Below, piece after piece: positions 34,103 to 46,910 of a stretch of DNA of 64,000 bases. The position numbers and the translations under genes were made by a program. The stretch's first letter is position 1; each line of letters opens with the position of its first letter. The notes beneath the pieces were generated by a model. The model searched no databases, had not been told where the DNA came from, and saw only the letters and a list, made by a program, of their open reading frames with translations. Source of the DNA: Stomoxys calcitrans (lineage: Eukaryota; Arthropoda; Insecta; Diptera; Muscidae); NCBI RefSeq assembly GCF_963082655.1, contig NC_081554.1, positions 128,315,453 through 128,379,452 of the forward strand, read 5' to 3'.

Positions 34103-35470
34103 AAAAGTAACAAAAATACCTTTATTTTTCTCTTCTTCTTTAGTAAAGAGAACATATTATAGATGCGTTAAGTGAAGTTTGAAAAGTGTACAATATGTAC
34201 TTAAAAACAGGGATTTTTTTTTTGATTGGACGAACCCCTCGATGTGCAATATTGAAATCCCATATTCGGGCACAAGCAAAAAAAAAAAAAAAATTGCATC
34301 AAACAATACAAACCACAGCAAATACTAAAAATGTCTATTTTGGATATTTTTGTAAACAATTTTGGCCAGAGAATAGTTCAAAATTAATTATTAGGCTATC
34401 TCTATTAGTTTTTTTCATTCTGCCAAAATTGCAAAGAATAAAAATTAAAAGTAGAATATTCCCGAAACTGATGGAGATATTGTACATCTTGTGCACTATC
34501 AAGCATAAAAGCATTTTGAAAATCGGAGCACAAATGAAGATTTGGCAGGCCGAACAATTTTTCGAAATGCCAACTTTGACTCAATAACACATCAGCTGCA
34601 ACCATTTTAAATTTCAAAAAATTATCTCTATCCGTTCTCATATGGCAACAATTTTACTAGCTTTTTTCATTTATATCCCACTGTGCGTTGGGATGAATGA
34701 AAATAAAATACCCGCCCACTTTAAACATCATGAAGAACGAATTCTACTTCCGTTTCCTGTGTTTTCTTTTTCCCATTCACATTTCACACTGAAAGGAATC
34801 TACGTTCCATTCGAGTTGAACTGATTGTTGAAAAGTGTCAAAGATTTCCGTTACATGTTTACAGTTGCTCTCTTCCTACCGCACATCGCCAAACTTTGCC
34901 ATGTGTGTTTATCTATATAGAGATGTTGGTATGTCCGTGAGTGTGGCTGTGTGTGAGTGCATATCCGTTTCCTTTTTATGTAGTTGATTTTTGTTTGCTA
35001 CAACTGCTGGTTGATAGTGCTGCCATACGCCACACACAATTGGTGTACACGTGTGTGTGAGTAATAAATGGTGTTAGTTTCATTCAACTGTTGTTTATGG
35101 TGTTATTTGTTACAAATTACATTGTTGTTGTCAGTATTTTTGCTGCTGCTACCCATTGTTTGTGGCTCTAGTTGGTTATGTTGATGGGAAAAATCACAGT
35201 GTTTTAGTTGAAAACAAAACGTGAGTTCTTTAATAAAATTTTAGCAACTGTGAATTATTATTTCGACGATTTTCCTATTTTAACACACCTTTATCATTCT
35301 GTATAAACATTTTTTACACTTGAGGACTTCTTGGGCAGGAATTCGATTTCTTACAATTTTAACTAAACTTGTCGTTGGCTTATTAGGTGATTTGCTAATT
35401 GGCTACCCACGTTGTAAGAATTGACAAATCCTAAAATATTTGATGGGGCTTAGAGTGTCGAAACCAAGAA
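34103..35470. other. Unrecognised, possibly single-copy DNA
   Basis: About 1.35 kb without recognised repeats. Open frames at 34186-34587 (133 codons) and 34642-34824 have no motif or family resemblance I can see. A long A-run near 34277 lies in the first. Not called as genes. Confidence 0.4.
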
Positions 35471-35471
35471 G

Positions 35472-35505
35472 CTTTACGAACAACTTTTCAAAGTTGTTCG
35501 TAAAG
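35472..35505. repeat. Perfect 16-bp inverted repeat, 2-base loop
   Basis: CTTTACGAACAACTTT (35472-35487) is followed by TC and its exact reverse complement (35490-35505). It sits at the 5' boundary of a truncated DINE-b end, where the element's own sequence begins, so it looks like a breakpoint inverted duplication. Confidence 0.85.
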
Positions 35506-35614
35506 TACACATATGCCCTTCGATTAAGTTCATGTTTGTATTTTTTTAGTAGAATTCATGGTGGTGGTTTCCCAAGATTCGGCCCGGCCAAACTTAGCAC
35601 ATTATTACTTATTT
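35506..35614 (+). mobile_element. DINE-b 3' end fragment
   Basis: TGCCCTTCGATTAAGTTCAT, GTAGAATTCATGGTGGTGG and GATTCGGCCCGGCCAAACTT mark the terminal about 110 bp of DINE-b. It ends ATTACTTATT, immediately followed by a DINE-a start. Confidence 0.82.
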
Positions 35615-36833
35615 TTATACCCTCCACCATAATTTCGTCTTTCTGTTTGTAACTACTCGAAATATTCGTCTGAGACCCCACAAAGTATATATATTCTTGA
35701 TCGTTGTGACATTTTATGTCGATCTAGCCATGTCCGTCCGTCCGTCCGTCTGTCTGTCGAAAGCACGCTAACTTCCGAAGGAGTAAAGCTAGCCGCTTGA
35801 AATTTTGCACAAATACTTCTTATTAGTGTAGGTCGGTTGGTATTGTAAATGGGCCATATCGGTCTATGTTTTGATATAGCTGCCATATAAACCGATCTTG
35901 GGCCTTGACTTCTTGAGCCTCTAGAGGGCGCAATTCTTATCCGATTTGAATGAAATATTGCACGACATGTTTTGTTATCATATCCAATAAATGTGCCAAG
36001 TATGGTTCAAATCGGTCTATAACCTGATATAGCTGCCATATAAACCGATCTTGGGTCTTGACTTCTTGAGCCTCTAGAGTGCGCAATTCTTATCCGATTG
36101 GAATGAAATTTTGTACGGCGTGTTTTTTTATTATATCCAACAACTGTGCCAAGTATGGTTCAAATCGGTCCATAACCTGATATAGCTGCCATATAAATCG
36201 ATCTTGGGTCTTGACTTCTTGAGCCTCTAGAGTGCGCAATTCTTATCCGATTAAAATGGAATTTCGCACGACGTGTTTTGTTATGATATCCAACAACTGT
36301 GCCAAGTATGGTTCAAATCGGTTAATAACCTGATATAGCTGCCATATAAATCGATCTTGGGTCTTGACTTCTTGAGCCTCTAGAGTGCGCAATTCTTATC
36401 CGATTGAAATGAAATTTTGCACTACGTGTTTTGTTGTTATATCCAATAACTGTGCCAAGTATGGTTCAAATCGGTCCATAACCTGATATAGCTGCCATAT
36501 CAGCCGATCTTGGGTCTTGATTTCTTGAGCCTCTAGAGTGCGCAATTCTTATCCGATTGGAATGAAATATTGCACGACATGTTTTGTTATCATATCCAAT
36601 AAATGTGCCAAGTATGGTTCAAATCGGTCTATAACCTGATATAGCTGCCATATAAACCGATCTTGGGTCTTGACTTCTTGAGCCTCTAGAGTGCGCAATT
36701 CTTATCCGATTGGAATGAAATTTTGTACGGCGTGTTTTTTTATTATATCCAACAACTGTGCCAAGTATGGTTCAAATCGGTCCATAACCTGATATAGCTG
36801 CCATATAAACCGATCTGGGATCTTGACTTCTTG
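35615..36833 (+). mobile_element. DINE-a element with six 153-bp units, 3'-truncated
   Basis: Start TTATACCCTCCACCATAATT and a GTCCGTCCGTCCGTCTGTCTG tract at 35730-35757. It continues through the conserved AAAGCTAGCCGCTTGAAATT and six 153-bp units whose AACCTGATATAGCTGCCATA cores lie near 36022, 36175, 36328, 36481, 36634 and 36787. It stops after GATCTTGACTTCTTG, where a T-run and a LINE relic follow. Units 5-6 repeat units 1-2 closely. Confidence 0.88.
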
Positions 36834-36836
36834 TTT

Positions 36837-37905
36837 TTTTTAAATATCGGTCAAGTAGCATAGACTATATGCAAGAAGACCAGCAAATGTGGACTTATAA
36901 ACTTAAAATGCGTTAATTTATAAAGGTTGTTCAAGGAAATATGCAGATCTTCAAAACATCAATATCAAATACAACTAGAGGCAAAAATAGACAACGTTAA
37001 AGACTCGAAAGATTGGTGGAAGATTGTTAAATAAATCCGAAATGATCAAACTCCTAATACTATATATGTGTAACATCGGCTTACTAAGCCGCAGCTATTC
37101 CCAGACATACACTATGAGTCTATGTACTGACTAAAGATTTTGATAAGGATATAACTCTACATGAGGTTAAAGAAGCTCTGGCAAAAGCGAAGTTGAATAA
37201 AGCGCGCGGAGTGGACCGTATTACATACGATTACATAAAATTTGATTCAAAAAACCTTTAAGAAGAAATAGCCAAGTCCTGCAATGTGATTTATGACAAA
37301 GGTGAACTTGATCCTTCGTTTTTCAAAAGCATTATTTATCCAATTCACAGCCAGCAAATTACAGAAGCATATCCCTCATGAATTGGCCACCAAAGATAAT
37401 AATGGGAGTAATTACAGAGCAGGTAACACGATCGACTGAAAAATATGAGAAACGTTACGAATACCAAGCAGGTTTTCCCCAAAACTATTTCACGTCAGAT
37501 AACATTTTTTCATTATCCTCACTTATCCATTCGAACAGGGACAAAAACAAGAAAACATATGATTTTTTCGTTATTTTTAGGGCTGCTTTCGATAGGATAT
37601 CACGAAAGGCAATGATTTATAAGCTACATATCATTGATGTATCATCGAAGATGGTACAATTTATTGAAAATGTGTATGATATGACTGATATCGCATTGAC
37701 AGGAGAGGAGCCCTCGCATGATTTTTGTACTAATATAGGTGTTAAACAAGGTTGTCTCCTTTCACCGCTTTTATTTTCGCTTGGCGGTGGAACAAACGTC
37801 AATAGATTAAGTATACGTATTTTACTCTATGCGGACGATATTGTTACGCGTCGGCTGTGAATTTCAAGCACCAAAATAGTAAAAATCAAATACTGAATAA
37901 TACAA
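36837..37905 (+). pseudogene. LINE reverse transcriptase relic with YADD
   Basis: 37150-37370 encodes HEVKEALAKAKLNKARGVDR and IVSK-like remnants of the RT N-terminus, with one stop. The frame 37378-37860 (160 codons) carries YQAGFPQNYFTSDNIFSLSS, FVIFRAAFDRISRKAMIYKL, GVKQGCLLSPLLFSL and RILLYADDIVTRRL. These include the catalytic motifs FxxFRAAFD (first Asp) and YADD. A deletion removes the segment between LLFSL and GGGTNVN. Downstream coding is lost. Clade not assigned. It adjoins the truncated DINE-a on the left. Confidence 0.82.
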
Positions 37906-38660
37906 GACACTATAGGCATAGTAAGATGAAATTAACCCTAGCTAGCTTAATCAGGTTGGTATGTCCTTGACCCGTATCCATCAGCACGCGAAAATATTAA
38001 AATAAACTTTCCAAGCCACGGTAAAATGAATAATTGTTTACACAAAACCGATTTTGATTATATTCGCTTGCATATCTAAGTCACTGTTATATTACCTGTA
38101 ATGGTTTGTGGAACATCAAGGTGTTACATCATATCAGGGTACATTTGCCCCACCCTATCGCTTTTGACATTGCCTATACCATTCAATTCCACAATGTCCC
38201 TTTTTACGAACTTAGATAATCTTACTACTCAACATCCTTCAAAGTGAAGTCTAATGTCTCATGTTGATACAAAATGTTTAACACAATTCATTTAATGAAA
38301 AATATTGTTAAAAATTTACATATCTGTTTCTTAAAGTTAACATTTAAGGGAAAGAAGAAAAATTTATTCTAAATATATTCTCTAACAATTCATGTAAGGT
38401 TAACATAACCTCTAGATATGTAGTCAAACTATTAAGCTATGGATCATGAAAATCTATCCCACTACATGTTAAACATTATTTATGCTTTACTGTGTATAAG
38501 AAAGCCTAACTAAAAAGTCGATATCGATGTTGTACGACGTCTAAAAATGAATGTAGTTAAATGTCGAAAAAAGTGGGTTTAATCTTGCAATGTAACATAA
38601 ATTTTATTTATTCAATTTGCCTCAAGTCTTTTTTAAACTTTGTGAATGCCTGGTATTAAA
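37906..38660. other. Unrecognised AT-rich DNA
   Basis: About 750 bp, nothing recognised. Confidence 0.4.
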
Positions 38661-39556
38661 AACAAGTAAAAGGGTGCAAAGTTCGGGCCGTGCCGAATTC
38701 TGGAACCCACCACCATGTATCCTGTTAAAAATTTATACAAAATAAATTTAGTTGAACGGCATAATTTTATTCTACATTTTTCTTCTGTCAAACCAGCAAA
38801 AATTAAAGCTTCTAGCAACGGATCAAGTATGATCAAGAGATCGGTTTATATGGGAGCTATATCAGGTTATAGACTAATTTGGTCTATATTCGGCACAGAT
38901 GTTGGAAGTCGTAACAGAACACTTTCAGCCAAATCGGACAAAAATTTTGGCTTGTAAGGATTCAAGAAGTCCAATCAGGAGGATTGTATGGGATCCATAT
39001 GTAGTTATAGACCGATTTAGACCGTACTTGGCACAGTTGTTGGAAGTCATAACAAAACACTACATACAATATTTCAGCCAAATCATGGCTTGTAAGGGCT
39101 CAAGAAGTCAAATCAGAAGAACGGTTTATATGGAAGCTTTATCAGTTTATAGACTGTTTTAGATCGTACTTTAAACAGTCAAAAGGGACACCACATGCAA
39201 AATTTCAGCCAAATCGGACAAAAATTGCGGCTTGTAAGGGCTCAAGAAGTCATATCTGGAGATTGGTTTATATGGGAGCTATATCAGACTAAAGACCGAT
39301 TTGGAGCGTACTTGGCACAGTTTTTGGAGGTAATAACAGAATACTACATGCTTAGTTTCAGCCAAATCGAACAAAAATTGCGGCTTCCAGGGGCTCAAGA
39401 AATAAATCGGGGGATCGGGTTATATGGGAGCTACATCTAAATCTGAACCGATATGGCCCATTTGCAATTCCCAATGACCTCCATCAATGTTAAGTATTTG
39501 TGCAAAATTTCAAGCAGCTAGCTTAACGCGTTCGACCGCTATCGTTATTTCGACAG
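38661..39556 (-). mobile_element. DINE-b element, minus orientation, 5'-truncated
   Basis: It begins AACAAGTAAAAGGGTGCAAA, with the GTTCGGGCCGTGCCGAA stem and AACCCACCACCATG. Four or five body units follow with AAATCGGACAAAAATTGCGG, CTTGTAAGGGCTCAAGAAGT and TTTATATGGGAGCTATATCA. The copy ends after TTCGACCGCTATCG, just before the microsatellite and start hairpin. Confidence 0.83.
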
Positions 39557-40455
39557 TATAAAAATTCAATGTAGTTTAGATTCCGGTAAATTCCAAAATT
39601 CTGTAATTCTATGTATGTATATGTATGCGTACGACTATACAGGTGTAACTGTAGGTTAATGCGCATGTATATACATATATGTAATGAGTGTAAGTGTAGA
39701 TGTGTATAATGTAATCAGATCATTTGTATGCTTACACATGTGAATGCAGACATTTTTTTCTTTGAGTTAAGGTCGCGCTATTTACTTGTAAAGGGCGAAA
39801 GTTGCATACAAAAGAGATCACATGTATAGGCATAACCAGGGTGCATTCACAAAGTGGAAACACTAATTCTTATGGCTTAAGGCCTTAATCACATTTGATT
39901 TTAATATTAATTTCATTAATACATCACCGAATTAAAGGTTCATAGTGCGTTACACTTGATGCGAATCAGCAGCTTACGTGGTGATGTTCATTCTCTTTTC
40001 CAGGTTAAATTAGAACCTGCCTTTTCAAGTTAAGTTCAAGCCCGCTTTCCAGTCTACGTCGAAATGTTTTGCGAGAAATTTAATTATCTCTACACGCAAT
40101 AAAACTACTGTGATAAGAGCTGGTGTTTTGCCACTGTTTTCCTTTTGTTTTGCCTTTGACATTTAACAAATTGGGGGTCTTTATTTTATGTCAAAGCGAA
40201 CAAAGAAAAAGAACAGAAAAAAACAAATTCTTGTAAAATTTTTATAGAGTTAGTAAATGTTTAGTTGGTGTTGAAGGCAACGTCAACAACGTTGCATTTA
40301 TTTTGCAAAGACTGATATAGACGATAAAGTTGGTGATAATTTTGTTGATATTTTTCATATTAAGCTTTGGATTCATATTAAGCTTTGGAATGAACTCAAA
40401 ATTATTTTATTAGAGTGAAAACTATCGGATATTGTTTGGCTACAGACCGTAGAGG
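39557..40455. other. Unrecognised DNA with TATG-rich stretch
   Basis: 39610-39730 is rich in TGTATATG-like repeats (degenerate microsatellite). The rest is unrecognised. A 19-bp direct repeat TTCATATTAAGCTTTGGAA/T lies at about 40354-40390. Confidence 0.4.
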
Positions 40456-41281
40456 TCTCTGTTTCTATTACAAATAGGTTTATAGGGAGCTGTATTAGGC
40501 TATAAACAGATTCATTCCATATTCGACACGTACATTAAAGGTCATGAGAGAAGCCGTTGTAAAAAATTTCAGCTAAATCGGATAATAATTGCGCCCTCTA
40601 GCGGCTCAAGAAGTCAAGACCGGTTTATATTGCAGCTATATCAGGTTATGGACCGATTTGAACTATTCTTAGCACAGTTATTGGAAGTCATAACAAAACA
40701 CCTCATGCAAAATTTCAGCCAAATCGGATAATAATTGCGTTCTCTAGTGGCTCAAAAAGTCAAGACCCAAGATTGGTTTATATGGCAGCTATATCAGGTT
40801 ATGAACCGATTTGAACTATTCTTAACACAATTGTTGGAAGTCATAACAAAACATGTCGTGCAAAATTTCAGCCAAATCGGATGAGAATTGTGTACTCTAG
40901 ACGCTCAAGAAGTTAATACCCCAGATAGGTTTATATGATAGCTATACCAGGTTATGGACCGACAACCATACTCAGTACAGTTGTTGAATGTCATAATAAA
41001 ACATCTCTTGTAAAATTTTAGCTAAATCTGATAAGAATTGGGCGCTCTAGCAGCTCAAGAAGTCAAGATCCCAGACCGGTTTATATGACAGCTATATCAA
41101 AAAGTAAACCGATATAGCCCATTTACAATCCCAACCGACCTACACCAATAAAAAGTATTTGTGCAAAATTTCAAGCGGTAAGCTTTACTCCTTCGAAAGT
41201 TAGCGTGCTTTCGACAGTCAGACGGACGGACATGGCTAGTTCGACTTAGAATGTCATAACGATCAAGATATATATACTTTA
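40456..41281 (-). mobile_element. DINE-a element, both ends missing
   Basis: Diverged body units (AAATCGGATAATAATTGCGC, GGTTATGGACCGATTTGAAC) lead to the conserved CCCAACCGACCTACACCAAT and TTCAAGCGGTAAGC. A tiny CAGACGGACGGACATGG tract and AACGATCAAGATATATATAC follow. It is cut at TACTTTA, where the Helitron-like element begins. Confidence 0.82.
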
Positions 41282-43404
41282 CTAGCTGACCCGGGACCGC
41301 TCCGCTGCGCCTTCTTTTATTTTATATGGAACAAAAGTTTCCTTGGAATATATATTTTCGACAATTAAAGAGATTCTAGTGAAATACCATGCTACGAAAA
41401 TGGTATATCGCATGACTAACAGTTTAACAATATAAGTGCCTTTATCTGAATCCCATATGATCTTTATTGATCTACGAATTTAAGTTTGGATGTAAGGTGT
41501 ACTCCATTCTTAAAATACTTCATTTCAGCCCAATATTCTCATGATGTTTGATTTAGTGGTATTTTCGGGGGAGAATTGGTCCCCCAGATACTTGACCCAG
41601 GGAAAAAAGTCTCCACGTGGTCTTCTCTCAAATACAATTTATTTAAACCCCATATTGCCATTGGCTTAAGATGAGTTTACAGGATGAGGCGTTCCCCAAA
41701 CACACGGCCCCAAAATAGGTTATCAAATTCGTTTTCTAATCTCAAATACCTTTCATTTGAGCAACATATTGGCATGGTTGAAAATTTTTTTTCTTGTTCC
41801 CAAACTTGGATATCAAATTGGTATTCTACTCCCAAAAACCTTTATTTGAGCCCCGATATTGCGATGGTCACTAAAAAATTGCTGTTTGTGGGGTATTTTG
41901 GGTATCAATTCTTGCGAAAATGGGTATCAATTCTTGCTCTACCACCCAATACCTTTCATTTAAGCTCCACATTGACATGGTGGGTAAATATGCCCCATTA
42001 AGGGATGTTTTGGCGACTGGGGTGGTCCCCCAAACACTAAGCCTGGATCATATATCAGCAACGTACTCTATTCTCATATATCTATATATCATTTATTTGA
42101 ACCCCATATTGCCATTGCCCTCAAAATTGGATATCAAATTCGTTTTCTAATCTCATTTAAACTCCTTGTTGCAAAAGTCAGCAAACATGTCCGGTTTGGG
42201 GTATTGGCCCTAAAAACTATGAATATTAAGTTCCACTCTCTTTAAGATCCAAATTGTCTTGGTGAGCAAATACGTCCTATTTAGGGGTTGTTATGGTGGT
42301 AGGACGTCCGCTAAACAGTTGGCCTCTAATGTTGATATCAAATACGTGGTCTACTCCCATATACCTTTAATTTGAGCCCCATATTTCCATAGTATGCAAA
42401 TATGACCGGCTTGGGGGATGGCGGCCACTCAGTGAGTTGGCCTTGAAATATATATCGGATTCGTGTTCCATTTTAAAAACCCTCTTATTCGAACCTCATA
42501 TTGCAATAGTCAGAAAATTCGTCCTATTTGGGTGGTGTTGTGGGGATGGGTGGCCCTATAGACACTTTTCCCGAATATTGATATTAAATTCATGCTTTAC
42601 TCCCAAGGACCTTTCATTTGAGCCCCATATTGGTCGTAAATTTTCCCCTTTGGGTGTTGTTTTTGGGGAAAGGCGGCCCCCCAACACTTGGTCTCATATT
42701 TGGATATCAGATTCGTATTCTATTGTATATTCAAATAATACCTTTTATTTAAGCCCCATATTCCCATGGTCAGTAAATAAGTCCTGTTTGGGGGGTGTTA
42801 TGGGAAAGGGGTGGACCCCAAGAAACGTAGTCCCACATTTGGATATCAGATTCGTATTCTACTCGCAAATACATTTCATTTGAGTTCCATATTGCCATGG
42901 TCGGTAAATATGTCCGATTTAGGGGTGTTTTAGGGCTTGGGGTGGTCGCCCTAACACTTGGTCGGACAATTGGATATCAGATACGTTTGCTTATCCTAAA
43001 TACCTTTCATTTGAGTCCCATATTGTCGAGATTGGCTTAAATATATGTTTGGTAGGTTTAAGGGTGGGACAGCCCCCCTAGGTACCCCATCTGAAATTTG
43101 GATGCCAAATTTTTATTTTTAGGGTACTATATGAGACCACACAAAATTTCGCTCAAATCGCACCACCCATCTCCGAGATCTGACGTTTCTGAAAATTAGG
43201 GTAAAGGGGAGGGTCCGCCCCCCCTTCAGATATCAAAAAATGTAGTACCCTATTTTCACCACGGGGTCGTTATGCACCATCTGTGAAAATTTCAAGAAAA
43301 TCGGTTCAGCCATTTCTGAGTCTATAAGGAACACACAAACATACAAACAAACAAACAAACGAACAAATCTACAAACAAACACAAATTGATTTTTATATAT
43401 AAGA
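41282..43404 (-). mobile_element. Helitron-like element, full-length minus copy
   Basis: On the minus strand it starts TCTTATATATAAAAATCAAT at 43404, preceded by A. An ACAAACAAA/TTTGT-rich segment follows, then a 5' leader containing GAAATGGCTGAACCGATTTT. The body is tandem units of about 125 bp, and it ends GCAGCGGAGCGGTCCCGGGTCAG then CTAG (41285-41282), followed by T. Both ends fit a Helitron: TC start, GC-rich 3' stem, CTAG, A/T insertion. It has no ORF for Rep or helicase. Long open frames on the plus strand are frame-preserved repeat units, not genes. Confidence 0.78.
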
Positions 43405-43738
43405 TTTGCCAGAAATTTTGTACAACGGATTCTCTCATGACCATCAACGTACGTGTTTACTATTGTCTGAATCGGACTACAACGATTTTTCTTCTTGAGC
43501 CCCCAAAGGGTTCATTTCTTATTCGAATTGGCTGACATTATACACAGGTCTCCAACATATAATTTAATTGTGGTCCAAACCGGACCATATCTTGATATCG
43601 TTCTAATAGCAGAGCAAATCTTTTCTTATATCCTTTTTTCCTAAGAAGAGATGCCGGGAAAAGAACTCGAGAAATGCGATCCATGGTGGAGGGTATATAA
43701 GATTCGACCCGGCCGAACTTAGCACGCTTTTACTTGTT
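43405..43738 (+). mobile_element. DINE-a element, 3' end
   Basis: GCCAGAAATTTTGTACAACG to the GATTCGACCCGGCCGAACTT end and ACTTGTT at 43738. The Helitron-like copy marks its left boundary. The opposite-orientation DINE-a at 40456-41281 is not its missing half. Confidence 0.85.
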
Positions 43739-43862
43739 TAATAAACCATCTGAAAACATCCACCGAGGTCCATCAAAATTGTTTCAGAATTGGATATAGC
43801 TCCCACCTTGTACTTATTGGGTAGGTGTAAGGTATTATAAAGTCTGTTCCTTACTGGTTTTT
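43739..43862 (+). mobile_element. DINE-c 3' end joined to DINE-a
   Basis: CACCGAGGTCCATCAAAATT, GGATATAGCTCCCACCTTG, GGTAGGTGTAAGGTATTATA and CTTACTGGTTTT are the terminal part of DINE-c. It follows the DINE-a end with no spacer. Confidence 0.7.
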
Positions 43863-45395
43863 TGTGTAATGACGATATTATTTTTTTCCGGGACGAACAT
43901 TTTGTCTTACCTAGGCAAAAGAAAAAGAAATGGTCGTGCGTTACCCCAAGGATGAGGACTTTACGCCTACGTGGCGGCCTCAATACGATGAGTAATCTCC
44001 AGCCCCTGTAATTGGCCTGTTGAAGGAGCTGGAGGGAGTTTCTGGATACACGCGGACGGCAACCTACGTTATTCTCTAATGGGTTGCCGTATCCAGGTTT
44101 TCGTTTTTGTTGTTTTTATTTTGATTTGCGTTCCTATGCACGAACCGTAGTATGAATTCGGGGATATGAGATTTGCATTTCCGAGATACTGTCAGCCCTT
44201 GGGCAAGAGAATATCAGAACATCCAAGACGACATCTGGCCGATTCATCCGTGGGAGGAAACTGGGAATGTAAGTTTTGTATTTCTTTGATAATTTGGGAT
44301 CCGCTGCCGAAGAAACTATCAGAAAACACAAAATCTAATTCAGGGTGCCCCGGAAATGTGTATTTCTTATGATTAATTTAATTTTTATTGCTGCGGTGCT
44401 TGGAGATATCTGTTTGCTGGGGAAATGTGGTTGAATATGCATAGGTGTTTTCTTTAATTGACAGATATCACCGTTGTCAACCCAGATGGCCGAAATACCC
44501 TGGACAAAATTGTTGTTGCCGCCAGATAAAGCAGTTTTCATTCAAAAAACCGACGTTTTGTTAAAATGTAAAATTGAGTAGAGCAATTGCTAGCAAAAAT
44601 GAAAGAAGTATAGAGTGCCTAAAATAGAAAAACGAAAAATTAAATATGGCTACTCGAAAGAAATATGTCTTCTTTGGGAAATTGAGAGAACAGGTTAAAA
44701 AAGGAGGTATTCTCAGAATTTTCCCGAATAGTTTGATTCAGTTATTGGCGTCAACAAATGCAAAATTTGATCACTTATCACTGTTTATTCTGTGGTTAAA
44801 GCAATTTTTTCAATATACATATTTAAATCTTATTGTGGCGGAAAACTGCGGTGCTTTTTTTGTTATTTTATTTTTTTTTTTGTGGTCCATTTCAAAGACA
44901 CAAGGCCTCTTGGACGTCAGGAGGGTGGTATTTTCTTCCCGTACTAAGAAGCAATTCAGTAGAAAATATTTTGAGAAGCTTTAGTTGGAAGTAGAATTAG
45001 AAACAGCCGTGTATTTGTACTCAAATTGCACCATATACAATAAATTGGACCTACACAAAATTTTTAAAGGTAAGACATATATTCTATTTTTAAATCTCCC
45101 GGCCAAGTACACCAAAAATAGTTCAAAAAAGGAGCGACGACAAATAATACCCCCCTTGCATTGGTGACTCTTATTGTATCACCCAGTTTGAGATCAGGCT
45201 CCATAAGGTGTTGGTGCCGGATGTCTAATTAACCATATCAAAAAGAGATCATATTTAAAGGGGTTCAAATACGACTTTGGCACCATCAACGACCCCTAAC
45301 TGAAATTCTGAACCGGAAGTATCACATAAATTCATAAATACGACATAAACGACTTCACAGCCTTTTGGCTCATCAATTCATATTTATTAACATTA
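43863..45395. other. Unrecognised, possibly single-copy DNA
   Basis: About 1.5 kb with no recognised repeat. The open frame at 44646-44984 (112 codons) plus the next at 44985-45167 have no family resemblance. A short stretch near 44055-44095 has weakly complementary GGATACACGC.../GGGTTGCCGTATCC arms. Confidence 0.4.
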
Positions 45396-46851
45396 CTAGC
45401 TGACCCGGGACCGCTCCGCTGCGCCTTCTTTTACTTTATATGGAACAAAAGTTTCCCTGGAATATTTTTTTTCGACAATTAAAAAGTTTTTTGAGTGAAA
45501 TACCATCCTACGAAAATAGTATATCGCTTGACTAACAGTTTAACAATATAAGTGCTTTTATCTGAATCCCATATGATCTTTATTGGTCTACGAATTTAAG
45601 TTTGGATGTAAGGTGTACTCCATTCTTAAAATACTTCATTTCAGCCCGTTATTCTCATGATGTCTGATTTAGTGGTGCTTTCGGGGGACCTGAAAAAATA
45701 TCAGCATCGTGCTCTTCTCTCAAATACCATTTATTTAAACCCCATATTGCCATTGGCTTAAGAAGAGTTTACAGGATGAGGCGTCCCCCAAATACATGGT
45801 CCCAAAATAGGTTATTAAATTTTCTAATCTCAAATACCTTTCATTTGAGCCACATATTGGCATGGTCGATAAATTATTTCCCTTTGGGGGTGTTTTGGGA
45901 AAGGGGTGATGCCCTAAATACTTGGTCCTACATTTGGATATCAAATTCGTATTCTACTCCCAAGTACCTTTATTTGAGCCCCATATTGCGATGGCTAGTA
46001 AAAACTAGCTGGTTGTGGGGTAATTTTGGGAAAGGGGAAGACCCCCAGAAAATTGGTCACGAAAATGGGTACAAATTCTTGCTCCACCCCCCCATTCCTT
46101 TCATTTAAGCCCCACATTGTCATGGTTGGTAAATATGCCCAATTTAGGGGTGTTTTGGGGAGTGCGGTGGTCCCCCAAATTCTAAGCCCTGAAAATATAT
46201 CAGCAACGTGCTCTATTCTCATATATCTATATATCATTTATTTGAACCCCCATATTGCCATTGGTGGGACGTCCGGTGAGAGGCGTCCCCCCCAAAAACT
46301 TGGTCCCATATTTGGATATCAGATTCGTATTCTGCATTCAAATACCTTTTATTTGAGCCCCATATTCCCATGGTCAGTAAATAAGTCCTGTTTGCGGGGT
46401 GTTTTGGGAAACCCCCAGAAACGGGGTCCCACATTTAGATATCAGATTCGTATTTTACTCGCAAATACCTTTCATTTGAGTTCCATATTGCCATGGTCGG
46501 TAAATATGTCCGATTTAGGGGTGTTTTGGGGGTTGGGGTGGTCCCCCTAACACTTGGTCCGACAATTGGATATCAGATACGTTTTCTTATCCTAAATACC
46601 TATCATTTGAGTCCCATATTGTCGAGATTGGTCTAAATATATGTTTGGTAGTTTTTAGGGTGGGGCGACCCCCCTAGGTATCCCATCCGAAATTTGGATA
46701 CCAAATTTTTATTTTTAGGGTGCTATATGAGAGCACACAAAATTTGACTTAAATCGCACCACCCATCTCCGAGATGTGGCGTTTCTGAAAATTAGGGTAA
46801 GGGGGAGGGTCCTACAAACAAAAACACAAATTGATATTTATATATATGAGA
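45396..46851 (-). mobile_element. Helitron-like element, internally shortened minus copy
   Basis: Minus start TCTCATATATATAAATATCA at 46851 and CTAG end at 45399-45396 with GCGGTCCCGGGTCAG. It is closely related to the 41282-43404 copy but about 670 bp shorter, having lost body units and most of the ACAAA-rich leader. The plus-strand open frame 46026-46550 repeats a 41-43 residue pattern around FGYQIRIL and FPWSVNKS and is a repeat artefact. Confidence 0.78.
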
Positions 46852-46910
46852 TTTATTATTATATATTATAATTATTTTATATATTTTTTATGACCTTTTG
46901 ATATTATATT

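Noticed and set aside
34186..34587. 133-codon open frame as a gene
   Set aside because: AT-rich, includes a poly-Lys run from an A-tract, no known motif.
37378..37860. Active reverse transcriptase
   Set aside because: YADD is present, but upstream and downstream coding is frameshifted and a segment between LLFSL and GGGTNVN is deleted.
44646..45167. Host gene with two adjacent frames (112 and 60 codons)
   Set aside because: No recognisable family, hydrophobic and low-complexity stretches, and no clear splice or promoter context. Left as unrecognised DNA.
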